Source: Kribbella sandramycini (GTDB taxonomy: Bacteria > Actinomycetota > Actinomycetes > Propionibacteriales > Kribbellaceae). Taken from it: a DNA stretch of 64,000 bases. Position numbers and translations under genes: made by a program. The stretch spans positions 62,001 through 126,000 of the forward strand of contig NZ_JABJRC010000008.1 in assembly GCF_013131805.1 (NCBI RefSeq), given 5' to 3'. The first letter of the stretch is position 1, and each line of letters opens with the position of its first letter. Shown in pieces: positions 17,639-26,313 of this stretch. The notes beneath the pieces were generated by a model. That model searched no databases. It was not told where the DNA came from and saw nothing but the letters and a program-made list of their open reading frames with translations.

Positions 17639-18220
17639 ATGAAGACGCAGGACAGGCCGCTCGATCAGGACGATCTGGCGCTGGCGGATCTCGCCGAGAT
17701 CCAGGACTGGTCCGCCCTGGCCGGGCCGGACGGCGACGACTCCGGGCCCGAGGTCGTGCGGGCGCTCGTCCATCGGGTAATGGCGCAGTCGACCTGGCAG
17801 CCCTGGCCGCTGCAGGCGGGCGAGACGATCGATCCCGAGATGGTCTCCTGGGGGTTCGTGACCCCGCGCGGTACGACGATGATCGTGTTCGACGGGCTCG
17901 TGTTCGCCGACTGCCCGGACAGCGGCTGGTCGGCGTACGACATCGGCCCCGACGACCTGGAGGCTGCCGCGGCAGGCCTGGATGCGCACTGGCCCGATCA
18001 CCTCGCCCTCACCACGCGGTACTTCGGCCCGCCCGACTACATCGGCGACGACAGCAGCCCCGGCTTCGCCGACGAGTGGGCGCCCGGCGCGGCGGCCGAC
18101 TACCGGCAGCTGGCCGTCTGGGTCCGCCCGGGCGCCGAGCTGCGGCTGTACAGCATCAAACCCCAGAAGGACCCGCTGACGACGTCCGTCGGCGTCAGCT
18201 ACGCGATGTACCTCGACTAG
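17639..18220 (+). CDS. Hypothetical protein, acidic
   Basis: A 193-residue protein I do not recognise. It is rich in Asp, Trp and Pro, with no membrane segment or signal peptide. The ATG at 17639 is chosen because AGGAGG sits at 17624-17629, nine bases ahead; an in-frame ATG at 17615 lacks such a site. It is followed after 8 bases by the Gln/Pro-rich protein gene, so both are probably in one operon. The segment VSWGFVTPRGTTMIVFDGLV looks like a compact beta-rich fold, but no function can be assigned. Confidence 0.75.
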   Translation: MKTQDRPLDQDDLALADLAEIQDWSALAGPDGDDSGPEVVRALVHRVMAQSTWQPWPLQAGETIDPEMVSWGFVTPRGTTMIVFDGLVFADCPDSGWSAYDIGPDDLEAAAAGLDAHWPDHLALTTRYFGPPDYIGDDSSPGFADEWAPGAAADYRQLAVWVRPGAELRLYSIKPQKDPLTTSVGVSYAMYLD

Positions 18221-18228
18221 GAGACCCG

Positions 18229-19716
18229 ATGAGCCAGACGACACCGGAAGGCCGCTTGAGCCGCCGTGAGGCCCGGGGCATCCGTCGCGAGTTCAAGCGC
18301 ACTGTTCGGCAGGGCACGAAATCCATGAAGGCCGCCTACCAGCTGGCGCGCAAGGACGTCGACCGGATGAGTCCCCGCCTCCGCGAGGAGATCGGCGCCT
18401 CCGGACTGACATCCGCCCACCTGACGGCGATGGCGCAGCGGGCTCTCACCGGCGTCCACGACCAGAACGACCGGGCCGATCTCCGCACGCTCGCCTACAC
18501 CGCTCAAGGTCAGTACCAGGGGCCGTCGCAGGAGCCGACCTCGCTCGTCGGCAGGCTCACGGAGGCCGCGTCGGGATGGCGGGACTACCGCCGCGGGACG
18601 AAGATGCTCAAGGCGGCGTACGCGCAGGCGGCCAAGGACGTGAAGACGATGGATCCCGTCGTCCGCTCCCAGATCGGGCACTCGCGGATGTCGCGCGGGG
18701 ATCTGGCCTACCTGGCGAAGAACAACTTCATCGGGGCGGCCACCGGATCGGACCGTTTCGAGGTCAGCCCCGGGGTGTCGGCCGAGCAGGCGGATCGCTT
18801 CGCCGAAGCGGCCCCGGAGATCAGCCCACAGCAGGCGCCGCAGGTGGAGAGCCAGCAGCGGCTGGACGCGTTGCGGGCGGAGATTCAGCAGTTGCGGGCG
18901 CAGATCGGTCAGCTGGAGGCAGAGGTCGCCCGGCTGGAGGCAGCCGAGCAGCAGCAAGCGGTGCAGGGCCCGGAGCAGGCCGCTGCCGGCCCTGAGGCTC
19001 AACAGCCCACGGTCCAGCAGCCGGCGGTGCAGCAGCCCGCCGTTCAGCCGACCGTCCAGCAGCCTGCGGCTCAGCCGGCGGTGCAACAGCCTGCTGTTCA
19101 GCAGGCGGCGGTGCAGCAGCCGGCGGCCGCGGCTCCTGGGGTTCAGCAGCCTGAGGTGGCTGATCCGAACAAGACTGCCGAGTGGAACGCCGTACCGACC
19201 GGGCAGCAAGCCACCGCACAGCAGCAGCTCGGTGGGCAGCAGGAGTCGCCCGCGGCGCAGCCCGGCGCACAACAGCCGGAGGCGACACAGCCCGGCGTAC
19301 AGGAGTCGGGGACGGCGCAGCCCGGCGTACCGCAGCCGGTTTTTCGGGCGGAGGGGCAGCAGCCTCAGCAGGAGGGTGGGCGGGTGCCGGCGGCGCAGCA
19401 GTCGCCGCGGGGGTCGCAGCAGGCGGTGTTCCAGTCGGCGGGCAATCAGCCGACTACGCAGCCGGGGCAGCCACAGCGTCCGGCGGCCGGGGCGCCGACG
19501 TTCCAGGCCGCGGGTGAGCAGCTGCCGCAGAGCCCGGGCCAGCACGGCGACAGTGCGCTCCACAGCTACGACTCGGCCCTGAGCGGTGTCGCGCCGCCCA
19601 AGGGCGCGACGACGGCCGAGGCGAAGAAGACCGCCCAGTCCGACCCGAACAAGAACCAGCACAGCACCGGACAGAGCGCCAACCGCAACACCAAGGGCCC
19701 CGACGGACGCAGCTGA
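18229..19716 (+). CDS. Hypothetical protein with duplicated N-domain, coiled coil and Gln/Pro-rich tail
   Basis: A 495-residue protein in three parts. Residues 25-75 and 115-165 are an internal duplication: GTKSMKAAYQLARKDVDRM aligns with GTKMLKAAYAQAAKDVKTM, each followed by an I-G-S motif and an LA/MA helix. Residues about 203-245 form a Leu/Gln/Glu coiled coil. Residues 250-495 are a low-complexity tail of QQP-type units (VQQPAVQQPA repeated), then a Lys/Asn/Ser-rich end. No signal peptide or membrane helix is seen, so it is probably cytosolic. Function unknown; a scaffold or DNA-associated role is only a guess. Confidence 0.75.
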   Translation: MSQTTPEGRLSRREARGIRREFKRTVRQGTKSMKAAYQLARKDVDRMSPRLREEIGASGLTSAHLTAMAQRALTGVHDQNDRADLRTLAYTAQGQYQGPSQEPTSLVGRLTEAASGWRDYRRGTKMLKAAYAQAAKDVKTMDPVVRSQIGHSRMSRGDLAYLAKNNFIGAATGSDRFEVSPGVSAEQADRFAEAAPEISPQQAPQVESQQRLDALRAEIQQLRAQIGQLEAEVARLEAAEQQQAVQGPEQAAAGPEAQQPTVQQPAVQQPAVQPTVQQPAAQPAVQQPAVQQAAVQQPAAAAPGVQQPEVADPNKTAEWNAVPTGQQATAQQQLGGQQESPAAQPGAQQPEATQPGVQESGTAQPGVPQPVFRAEGQQPQQEGGRVPAAQQSPRGSQQAVFQSAGNQPTTQPGQPQRPAAGAPTFQAAGEQLPQSPGQHGDSALHSYDSALSGVAPPKGATTAEAKKTAQSDPNKNQHSTGQSANRNTKGPDGRS

Positions 19717-19727
19717 CCACCCCACGC

Positions 19728-19775
19728 TTGACGCAACCGTTCAGTTGCAATACATTTATTGCAACTGACCGGTTG
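19728..19775 (+). promoter_or_regulatory. Promoter with large palindromic ArsR operator
   Basis: TTGACG (19728-19733) and TACATT (19751-19756) are spaced 17 bases, a good sigma-A promoter. A perfect 12-base inverted repeat, 19741-19752 with 19757-19768, covers the -10 and start point. Six further bases on each side (CAACCG at 19734-19739, CGGTTG at 19770-19775) extend the symmetry to 42 bases with one mismatched pair. GGAGG at 19786-19790 serves the downstream ATG. Confidence 0.8.
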
Positions 19776-19795
19776 CTATATATCTGGAGGTTGTC

Positions 19796-20230
19796 ATGGG
19801 ATTCCCCGATCGCATCGAGCGCACCGTCGAGCTCAACCAGCCGCCCGCGAAGGTCTGGGCCGCGCTGACCACCGCCGAGGGTCTCGGCACCTGGTTCGGC
19901 AACCAGGCCACCGTCGACCTGCGCACCGGCGGCACCGCCGAGCTCACCTGGACCAGCGGCGACAAGGCCGAGCTCCGGATCGAGCGCATCGAAGAGCCCA
20001 AGGTCTTCGGCTACACCTGGCACATCTACGGCCTGCCCGCCGACGACCCCCGGCGTACCTACGTCGAGTTCACCCTCGAACCGACCGCCGCCGGCACCCG
20101 CCTGACCGTCGTCGAGACCGGCTTCGCCCAGGTCACCGCCGACGACGCCTACACCAAGGCCTACGACGGAAACACCGAAGGCTGGCGCCTCGAACTCGGC
20201 GAACTGGTCGAATACCTCAATGCAGCCTGA
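19796..20230 (+). CDS. SRPBCC (AHSA1-like) domain protein
   Basis: A 144-residue single-domain protein of the START/Bet v1-like superfamily, recognised by the N-terminal IERTVELNQPPAKVWAALT strand-helix, GTWFGNQATVDLRTGGTAEL and the C-terminal amphipathic helix GWRLELGELVEYL. Such proteins bind hydrophobic ligands. It is co-transcribed with and overlaps (11 bases) the ArsR gene that follows. This SRPBCC-ArsR pairing is common in actinobacteria, where the ArsR protein represses both genes. Confidence 0.88.
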   Translation: MGFPDRIERTVELNQPPAKVWAALTTAEGLGTWFGNQATVDLRTGGTAELTWTSGDKAELRIERIEEPKVFGYTWHIYGLPADDPRRTYVEFTLEPTAAGTRLTVVETGFAQVTADDAYTKAYDGNTEGWRLELGELVEYLNAA

Positions 20231-20552
20231 CCCCGCCGAGGCGATCGCCGAGCAGGTCTTCACCGCCCTCGCCGACCCCTCCCGACGCGCCATCCTCGCC
20301 GACCTCGCCACCGGCGGCCCCACCACCGCCACCGACCTCGCCGACCGCCTCCCCATCACGCGCCAAGCCATCGCCAAACACCTGACCCTCCTCACCGACG
20401 CCGGCCTCCTCACCCCCACCCCCGCCGAACGCCGCCGAATCCGCTACCACCTCAACCCCGCCCCCATCCAGCTAGCCCAACAATTCCTGGCCGCCCTGGC
20501 CCACGACTGGGACACCCGCCTAACAGCCCTCAAAACCCACCTGACCGACTGA
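20220..20552 (+). CDS. ArsR/SdpR-family repressor
   Basis: A 110-residue winged-helix protein. The helix-turn-helix lies at ATDLADRLPITRQAIAKHLT (about 38-57), followed by wing residues RRRIRYHL. There is no Cys pair, so it is not a classical metal sensor. It overlaps the SRPBCC gene and probably binds the 42-base palindrome ahead of the operon. The signal is unknown. Confidence 0.9.
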   Translation: MQPDPAEAIAEQVFTALADPSRRAILADLATGGPTTATDLADRLPITRQAIAKHLTLLTDAGLLTPTPAERRRIRYHLNPAPIQLAQQFLAALAHDWDTRLTALKTHLTD

Positions 20553-20568
20553 AGTCGGCCGAGCGGGG

Positions 20569-21147
20569 TCAGTTGGTGGGTGGGGTGCGGCTGGCCAGGA
20601 CGGCTAGGGCGGCTTCCAGGAGGGTGTTGCGGATTTCGGATTCGGGGACGTCGTCGTCGGGGGTGATGGAGAGGGCGGCGCCCAGGCACTCGATGGCGGC
20701 GGCGGCGCGGAGGCGGTCGGCGAGGGTGGGGTTGGGGCCGGCGAGCCAGAGCTGGAAGCGGCGGCTGGTGGCGATCAGGTCGCCGAGGTCCTCGTCGAGG
20801 GCGGCGATGACGGCGCCGATGTCGCGGGTGAGGGTGGGGCCGGTGGTGCGGTGCTTGATGATCACGTCGGCGTAGCCGCCGAGGAGCTCACGCTGGGATT
20901 CGGGTGACCATTCGAGCTCGTCGCTACCCGCCATCACCGAGCGGACGTCCTCGATGAAGGTGCCGATGATGGCGCGGAGCAGCTCCTGTTTCGAGGAGTA
21001 GTGGTAGTAGAGCGAGGCCTTGGTGATCCCGACCTGTTCGGCGATCTCCCGCAGGCTCGTCTTCTCGTAGCCCTGACCGGAGAAGAGCTCGAGCGCCGCG
21101 CGGTGGATGGCCGCCTTGGTGTCGCGGGGAGTGGTCTCGTGCTGCAC
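20569..21147 (-). CDS. TetR-family regulator
   Basis: A 192-residue regulator. The N-terminal helix-turn-helix is TSLREIAEQVGITKASLYYH at about residues 30-49 and the remainder is helical ligand-binding domain. It starts with GTG at 21147, divergent from the MMPL transporter gene 92 bases away, with repeat elements between them. It most likely represses the transporter and itself. Confidence 0.9.
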   Translation of the reverse strand: MQHETTPRDTKAAIHRAALELFSGQGYEKTSLREIAEQVGITKASLYYHYSSKQELLRAIIGTFIEDVRSVMAGSDELEWSPESQRELLGGYADVIIKHRTTGPTLTRDIGAVIAALDEDLGDLIATSRRFQLWLAGPNPTLADRLRAAAAIECLGAALSITPDDDVPESEIRNTLLEAALAVLASRTPPTN

Positions 21148-21173
21148 GTCACCACCTTCTCATTGTTGTTCAC

Positions 21174-21214
21174 CTACCGTGCGGCAGGTAGTCTACCAAC
21201 CGACCGGCAGGTAG
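21174..21214. promoter_or_regulatory. Tandem TetR-type operators
   Basis: Two imperfect palindromes with CTACC...GGTAG ends lie side by side: 21174-21191 (18 bases) and 21193-21214 (22 bases). GGCAGGTAG occurs in both. They sit between the divergent TetR and MMPL genes. Confidence 0.6.
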
Positions 21215-21239
21215 AAAGATCTCATGGAGGGGTTCCGAG

Positions 21240-23408
21240 GTGTTCACCAAGCTCGGGCGATACGTCGTCCACAACCCGTGGAAGGTGATTGCCGCGTGGG
21301 TGGTCGCGGCGATCGCCGTCCTGGCCTTCGCGCCGACCCTCGCCGATGTCACCAGCAAGGACCAAACGAGCCTGCTGCCGGACAAGTACGAGTCCGTCCA
21401 GGCGCAGAAACTCGCCGCCGACACGTTCGGCCAGACCAACGACGCGACCGCGAGCATCGTGGTCAAACGCGGCTCCGGCGGTGAGCTGACCGCCGCCGAC
21501 CAGGCCAAGATCACCGACCTGGCCGCCAAGCTGACCGCGGCGAAGATCGACCGGGTCACCGCGGCCGTCACCGGCCCGCAGGCACTCTCGCCGAACAAGC
21601 AGGTCCAGATCGTCAGCGTCGGCCTCAAGGGCACCGCCGAGGACCAAGCCGTACTGGACGCCGTTCAGAAGGTCCGCGACGTCACCGGCCCGGCCCTCGA
21701 CGGCACCGGCCTCGATCACGGCGTCACCGGCGACGCGGCCCTGATGCTCGACAACATGGACGCGTTCGACAACGCGCTCGTCGTCGTCGGCATCGCGACC
21801 ATCGTGCTGATCATCGGTCTGCTGCTGCTGATCTACCGCAGTCCGGTCGCGGCGCTGCTCCCAGTCATCACCGTCGGCCTTGTCTCGGCGATCGCCCCCG
21901 GCCTGATCGCACTGGTCGCCAAGGCCTCCGGCCTGCAAGTCACCCAAGACCTGCAGACCATCCTGACCGTCGTCCTGTACGGCGTAGGCACCGACTACAT
22001 CCTGTTCCTGCTGTTCCGCTACCGCGAGCTGCTACGCGCCGGCGAGGAGCCGAAGGCGGCACTGGCGAAGGCAACCGCCCGAGTCAGCGAGGTCATCGTC
22101 TCGGCCGCAGGAGCGATCGTCGTCGCCTTCAGCGCGCTCCTGCTCGCCGTCTTCGGCGGTTTCAAGAGCCTCGGCCCGGGCCTCGCGATCGCCGTCGTCG
22201 TGATGGCGTTCGCCGCGATCACCCTGATCCCGGCCGTCGTCTCGCTGCTCGGCCCGAAGGTCTTCTGGCCGTCGAAGTCCTGGCAGCAGACGCCGAAGGG
22301 GACGACGTTCAAGCGGCTCGGCCGGTTCACGGCCCGGCGTCCGGCGCTGGTCGCCCTCGCTTCCGGCGGCGTGATGGTCATCCTCGCCCTCGGCGCGACC
22401 GGCATGAAGGTGGACTACGACGCGTTCAGCCAGCTCCCGGCGGGCACCGAGTCGTCCCGGGCCGTCAAGGATCTGCAGGCCGGCTTCCCGGCCGGCGCGC
22501 TGAACCCGACCACGGTCTACGTCAAGAGCACGGACGGTACGCCGCTCGACCCGACCGAACTCACGTCGTACGCCGGGCAGCTCGCGAAGGTGGAGGGAGT
22601 CGGCGCGGTCCTCCCGGCGGACGCCAAGGGCGGCCTCGCCCTGCTCGGCCCGGACAAGACCGTTGCCCAGATCAACGTCGTACTGAACGGAGCGCCGTAC
22701 GCCGCGGAGTCCCTCGATCTGGTCGACGGAAAGCTGCGCGACGTCTCGCACGCCGAGGCGCCGGCCGGGACGACGACGCTGCTCGGCGGGGTGACGTCGG
22801 CCTACACCGACATCCGCGATGCGAACGACCGCGACCTGAAGGTGATCTTCCCGGTCGCGGGCGGCCTGATCGCGATCATCCTCGCACTGCTGCTCCGGTC
22901 GCTGGTCGCGCCGGTGATCCTGATGCTGGCCGTCGTCCTGAGCTTCTTCAGCTCGATCGGCGCAACGGTCTTCGTCTTCCAGGGCGCGGTCGGGCATCCA
23001 GGTGTGTCGTTCTCGCTGCCGATCATGCTCTACCTGTTCGTCGTTGCCATCGGCACCGACTACAACATCCTGATGATCGCGCGGTTGCGGGAGGAGGCCG
23101 AGGTGGGCACCGATCCGCGGACGGCCGCCGATCTCGCGATCGAGCACGGCGGGCCGTCGGTGGCCGCGGCCGGGCTGATCCTGGCCGGGACGTTCTCCTC
23201 GCTGATGCTGGCCGGGATGGCGCTGCTCACCGAGATGGGCTTCTCGGTCGCGGCCGGGATCGTGATCTCGGCGTTCGTGATGTCGATCTTCCTGGTGCCG
23301 AGCGTGACCGCATTGCTCGGCAAGTGGGCCTGGTGGCCGCGCAAACTCAAGACCCGCGCGGCGCCGGCCGAGGAGCGTCAGTTGGAGGGGTCCTCAGCTG
23401 GACGGTGA
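21240..23408 (+). CDS. MMPL-family transporter
   Basis: A 722-residue RND-superfamily membrane protein. It has an N-terminal helix, a first extracytoplasmic loop (about 40-180), a helix cluster with GTDYILFLLFRYRE (the essential Asp-Tyr pair), then a second loop (about 375-520) and a second cluster with GTDYNILMIARLREE. This two-fold repeat is the MmpL architecture used to export lipids or drugs. GTG at 21240 follows GGAGG by 9 bases. It is divergent from, and probably repressed by, the TetR gene. The substrate is unknown. The 3' end overlaps the convergent gene by 62 bases. Confidence 0.9.
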   Translation: MFTKLGRYVVHNPWKVIAAWVVAAIAVLAFAPTLADVTSKDQTSLLPDKYESVQAQKLAADTFGQTNDATASIVVKRGSGGELTAADQAKITDLAAKLTAAKIDRVTAAVTGPQALSPNKQVQIVSVGLKGTAEDQAVLDAVQKVRDVTGPALDGTGLDHGVTGDAALMLDNMDAFDNALVVVGIATIVLIIGLLLLIYRSPVAALLPVITVGLVSAIAPGLIALVAKASGLQVTQDLQTILTVVLYGVGTDYILFLLFRYRELLRAGEEPKAALAKATARVSEVIVSAAGAIVVAFSALLLAVFGGFKSLGPGLAIAVVVMAFAAITLIPAVVSLLGPKVFWPSKSWQQTPKGTTFKRLGRFTARRPALVALASGGVMVILALGATGMKVDYDAFSQLPAGTESSRAVKDLQAGFPAGALNPTTVYVKSTDGTPLDPTELTSYAGQLAKVEGVGAVLPADAKGGLALLGPDKTVAQINVVLNGAPYAAESLDLVDGKLRDVSHAEAPAGTTTLLGGVTSAYTDIRDANDRDLKVIFPVAGGLIAIILALLLRSLVAPVILMLAVVLSFFSSIGATVFVFQGAVGHPGVSFSLPIMLYLFVVAIGTDYNILMIARLREEAEVGTDPRTAADLAIEHGGPSVAAAGLILAGTFSSLMLAGMALLTEMGFSVAAGIVISAFVMSIFLVPSVTALLGKWAWWPRKLKTRAAPAEERQLEGSSAGR

Positions 23409-24042
23409 ACAGCGGTAACAAGAGGTGCAGGAGTGGGCCGATCGTCAAGGCGTAGACGGCCGTGCCCACTCCGACCACCCCGCCGAGCAGGAAACCGATC
23501 GCGACCACCGCGATCTCGATCGACGTCCGGACCAGCCGGACACTCAGACCGGTACGCCGAACCAGGCCGGTCATCAGCCCATCACGGGGGCCCGGGCCGA
23601 ACTGGGCGCCGATGTAGAGGGCGCCGGCCAGCGCGTTGACCACGACTCCGGCGAGCATGAAGACGATCTTCAGCCAGAGCGCGTCCGGCCGGTCGACCGT
23701 CGCGAGGGTGAGGTCCGTGGCCAGGCCGATCACGACGGCGTTGCTGATCGTGCCCAGCCCGGGCCACTGGCGCAGCGGGATCCAGGCCAGCAGGACGACG
23801 AAGCTCATCACGATCACAACCGTGCCGAAGCTCAGCGGGACGTGCTTGATGATGCCGGAGTGCAAGACGTCCCACGGGTCGAGGCCGAGGTTGCCCTGGA
23901 TCATCAGGCCCATCGAGGCGCCGTACAGGACCAGACCGACGTACAGCTGGACGAGGCGTCGCGGCAGGTGGCCTGCTTTGAGCTGCTGGATCGGGTTCAG
24001 GGCGGCGAGCTGGCGCGGCGGGGCTGGCGAAGTGGCGGTCAC
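23347..24042 (-). CDS. YczE/YitT-like membrane protein
   Basis: A 231-residue protein with about five membrane helices and the motif GLDPWDVLHSGI, typical of the YczE/YyaS group. GTG at 24042 is preferred; the track start at 24093 would be a TTG codon and lacks a ribosome site. It is divergent from a MocR-type regulator, the same arrangement as Bacillus yczE and yczR, so regulation by the neighbour is likely. The transport or other role is unknown. Confidence 0.8.
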   Translation of the reverse strand: MTATSPAPPRQLAALNPIQQLKAGHLPRRLVQLYVGLVLYGASMGLMIQGNLGLDPWDVLHSGIIKHVPLSFGTVVIVMSFVVLLAWIPLRQWPGLGTISNAVVIGLATDLTLATVDRPDALWLKIVFMLAGVVVNALAGALYIGAQFGPGPRDGLMTGLVRRTGLSVRLVRTSIEIAVVAIGFLLGGVVGVGTAVYALTIGPLLHLLLPLFTVQLRTPPTDAPRPAPRGS

Positions 24043-24084
24043 TTCTTCAGTTTGCGTGTCAACTGGCCTGGTGATCGATAGCCA

Positions 24085-24094
24085 ATTGCGCAAT
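24085..24094. promoter_or_regulatory. Palindrome in the yczE/MocR divergent region
   Basis: ATTGCGCAAT is a perfect 10-base palindrome eleven bases upstream of the MocR ATG and inside the 62-base divergent spacer. It is a candidate part of the MocR operator, although MocR proteins often need direct repeats. Confidence 0.4.
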
Positions 24095-24104
24095 AGTGGA
24101 CTGC

Positions 24105-25547
24105 ATGAACGCGCAGCAACTTCCCGCCCGCTCGGTCGTCGGCCTGCTCGGGAGCTGGTCCGGCGACTCCGGCCCGGCGTACCGGGCTCTGGCCGAGCGG
24201 CTCCGGCTGCTGATCGCGGACGGGCGGATCATGCCCGGCGCGCGGCTGCCGAGTGAGCGCGAACTGACGGACGCCCTCGGCGTCAGCCGGACGACCGTGG
24301 CATCGGCGTACCGGGAGTTGCGGGACAGCGGGTACCTGGTCAGCCGGCGCGGGTCGGGCAGTGTGACCGCACTGCCGACCAAGGTCGGGCCGGAGCTCGG
24401 GCGGCATCACGCGCCGGGGATCGACACCGAGGGGCTGTTCGACTTCACCTGCGCGGCGCCGGCCGCCGTCCCGGGGATCAGCACGGCGGTCGCGGCCGCT
24501 GCGGCTCAGCTGCCGGCGCACTTGGCCACACCGGGGTATCACCCGCAGGGGCTGCCGGAACTGCGGGCCGAGATCGCGGCGACGTACGCCGAACGCGGGC
24601 TGCCGACGTCCCCGGATCAGATCATCGTCACCGCGGGGGCGCTGGCGGCGACGTCGATCGCGATTCGGGCGTTCACGCAGATCGGCGACCGGGTGCTGAC
24701 CGAGAGCCCGACGCACCCGAACTCGGTGGATGCGATCCGGCGCAGCGGGTGCCGCGTGGTCGCCGCGCCGATGAGCCCGGACGGCTGGGACCTCCCGTTG
24801 CTGGAGGCAACCATCCGGCAGACGGCGCCGCGGGCGGCCTGGATGGTGGTCGACTTCCAGAATCCAACCGGTTGGTTACTTACGGCGGCGGATCGGCAGC
24901 GGCTCGCGATCGCGTTCGCCCGCAGCCGCACGACGGCGATCATCGACGAGACGCTGGGCGAGCTGTGGCTCGACGGCCAGGAGATGCCGCCGCCGTTCGC
25001 GTCGTACCACCCGGACGGCGTCATCACGGTCGGCTCGGTGAGCAAGTCGTACTGGGGTGGGCTGCGGATCGGCTGGATGCGCGTCCCGTCGGCTCTGGTG
25101 GCGCGGGTGCTGGATGCGCGCGCCTCACTCGACCTGGGTGCCCCCGTCCTCGATCAGCTCGTCGTCGCCGACCTGCTCCGCTCCCGCGCCACTCTGCTCC
25201 CAGAACGCCGAGCCGAGCTCACACGCCGCCGGGACGCCCTGGCCGCCGCAGTCACCGCCGAACTGCCCACCTGGCGTTTCCGCCTCCCCTCCGGCGGTCT
25301 GTCGCTCTGGTGCGAGCTGCCCGAGCCCATCGGCTCCAGCCTCGTCGGCGTCGCCCAGCGCAACGGCGTCCTGCTGGTCGCCGGCTCCCGCTTCTCCCCC
25401 GACGGCGGCCTGGAGTCCTTCATCCGCCTCCCCTACACCCTCGACCCCGACACACTCCGCGACGGCGTCCACCGCCTAGCCGCCTCCTACAACTCCCTCA
25501 CCACCACCCCCGGCACCCCCAGATTCACCCCCGCGATGATCGCCTGA
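24105..25547 (+). CDS. MocR-type GntR regulator with aminotransferase domain
   Basis: A 480-residue chimera. A GntR winged helix lies at about 24-90 (GARLPSERELTDALGVSRTT), then a class I aminotransferase fold with NPTG near 252 and SVSKSYWGGLRIGWMR containing the PLP-binding Lys. Such proteins use PLP or an aminated ligand to control transcription. ATG at 24105 is chosen over GTG at 24096. A rare TTA codon is present at 24876-24878 (codon 258), next to other unusual codons. It is divergent from the yczE-like gene, its probable target. Confidence 0.9.
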   Translation: MNAQQLPARSVVGLLGSWSGDSGPAYRALAERLRLLIADGRIMPGARLPSERELTDALGVSRTTVASAYRELRDSGYLVSRRGSGSVTALPTKVGPELGRHHAPGIDTEGLFDFTCAAPAAVPGISTAVAAAAAQLPAHLATPGYHPQGLPELRAEIAATYAERGLPTSPDQIIVTAGALAATSIAIRAFTQIGDRVLTESPTHPNSVDAIRRSGCRVVAAPMSPDGWDLPLLEATIRQTAPRAAWMVVDFQNPTGWLLTAADRQRLAIAFARSRTTAIIDETLGELWLDGQEMPPPFASYHPDGVITVGSVSKSYWGGLRIGWMRVPSALVARVLDARASLDLGAPVLDQLVVADLLRSRATLLPERRAELTRRRDALAAAVTAELPTWRFRLPSGGLSLWCELPEPIGSSLVGVAQRNGVLLVAGSRFSPDGGLESFIRLPYTLDPDTLRDGVHRLAASYNSLTTTPGTPRFTPAMIA

Positions 25548-25635
25548 CGTCATCGCCCCGTAAGGATGCCGGGGAAGGTTCGCCTGTGGGCGGGTGTTGA
25601 GACACTATGTAAGCCGCACTGCGAAAGGCGTGAGA

Positions 25636-26280
25636 ATGTCGTTCTTCAGCCGCAAGTCCACCCTCGTCGAGCCCGAGGCCGCACTGCCCGGCCGCCCGAC
25701 CCCCGGCTACGCCGTACCCGCCGACAACATCGTCCTGGGCACCCCACAGACCGCTGCGGCGCCGGAGGGCTTCGAGGAGGTCTGGTTCGGCACCGGCTGC
25801 TTCTGGGGCACCGAGGAGATCTTCTGGCAGCAGCCCGGGGTCTACACCACCGCCGTCGGGTACGCCGGCGGCTACAGCCCGAACCCGTCGTACGAAGAGG
25901 TCTGCTCCGGCGGCACCGGCCACACCGAGGCGGTCCGCGTGGTCTACGACCCCACCAAGACCACCTTCACCAACCTCCTGAAGGTCTTCTGGGAGACCCA
26001 CGACCCGACCCAGGGCATGCGCCAGGGCAACGACCTGGGCTCCCAGTACCGCTCCGCCATCTACTACACCACCGACGCCCAGCGCGCCGAGGCCGAACGC
26101 ACCCGCGACCTCTACGCCCCCGTCATCAAACCCCGCGGCTACGGCGACATCACCACCGAAATCGCCCCCGCCACCACCTTCTACTACGCCGAGCCCTACC
26201 ACCAGCAGTACCTCCACAAAAACCCCCACGGCTACCGCTGCCACAGCAACACCGGCGTCCCCTTCCCAGCCGGCGCCTGA
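25636..26280 (+). CDS. msrA: Peptide-methionine (S)-S-oxide reductase
   Basis: A 214-residue MsrA. GCFWG at 54-58 contains the nucleophilic Cys55 and GYAGG follows. YRSAIYY and the C-terminal YHQQYLHKNPHGYRCHSNTG hold substrate-binding and recycling residues (a second Cys near the end). It repairs oxidised methionine using thioredoxin. ATG at 25636 follows AAAGGCG; the frame opens 14 codons earlier without a ribosome site. It is a single gene, followed by a strong hairpin. Confidence 0.95.
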   Translation: MSFFSRKSTLVEPEAALPGRPTPGYAVPADNIVLGTPQTAAAPEGFEEVWFGTGCFWGTEEIFWQQPGVYTTAVGYAGGYSPNPSYEEVCSGGTGHTEAVRVVYDPTKTTFTNLLKVFWETHDPTQGMRQGNDLGSQYRSAIYYTTDAQRAEAERTRDLYAPVIKPRGYGDITTEIAPATTFYYAEPYHQQYLHKNPHGYRCHSNTGVPFPAGA

Positions 26281-26285
26281 CTCTC

Positions 26286-26310
26286 CGGGCGGGCGCTCAG
26301 CGCCCGCCCG
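26286..26310. terminator. Bidirectional terminator after msrA
   Basis: Arms 26286-26296 and 26300-26310 pair perfectly (11 bp, all but one pair G-C up to the A-T-poor loop) around a 3-base loop. The hairpin lies between the convergent msrA and methyltransferase stops. Confidence 0.8.
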
Positions 26311-26313
26311 AAC

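Noticed and set aside
18950..19450. Gln/Pro repeat array considered as a CRISPR-like or satellite repeat
   Set aside because: Repeats are in frame, short and of variable spacing; they encode a low-complexity protein tail.
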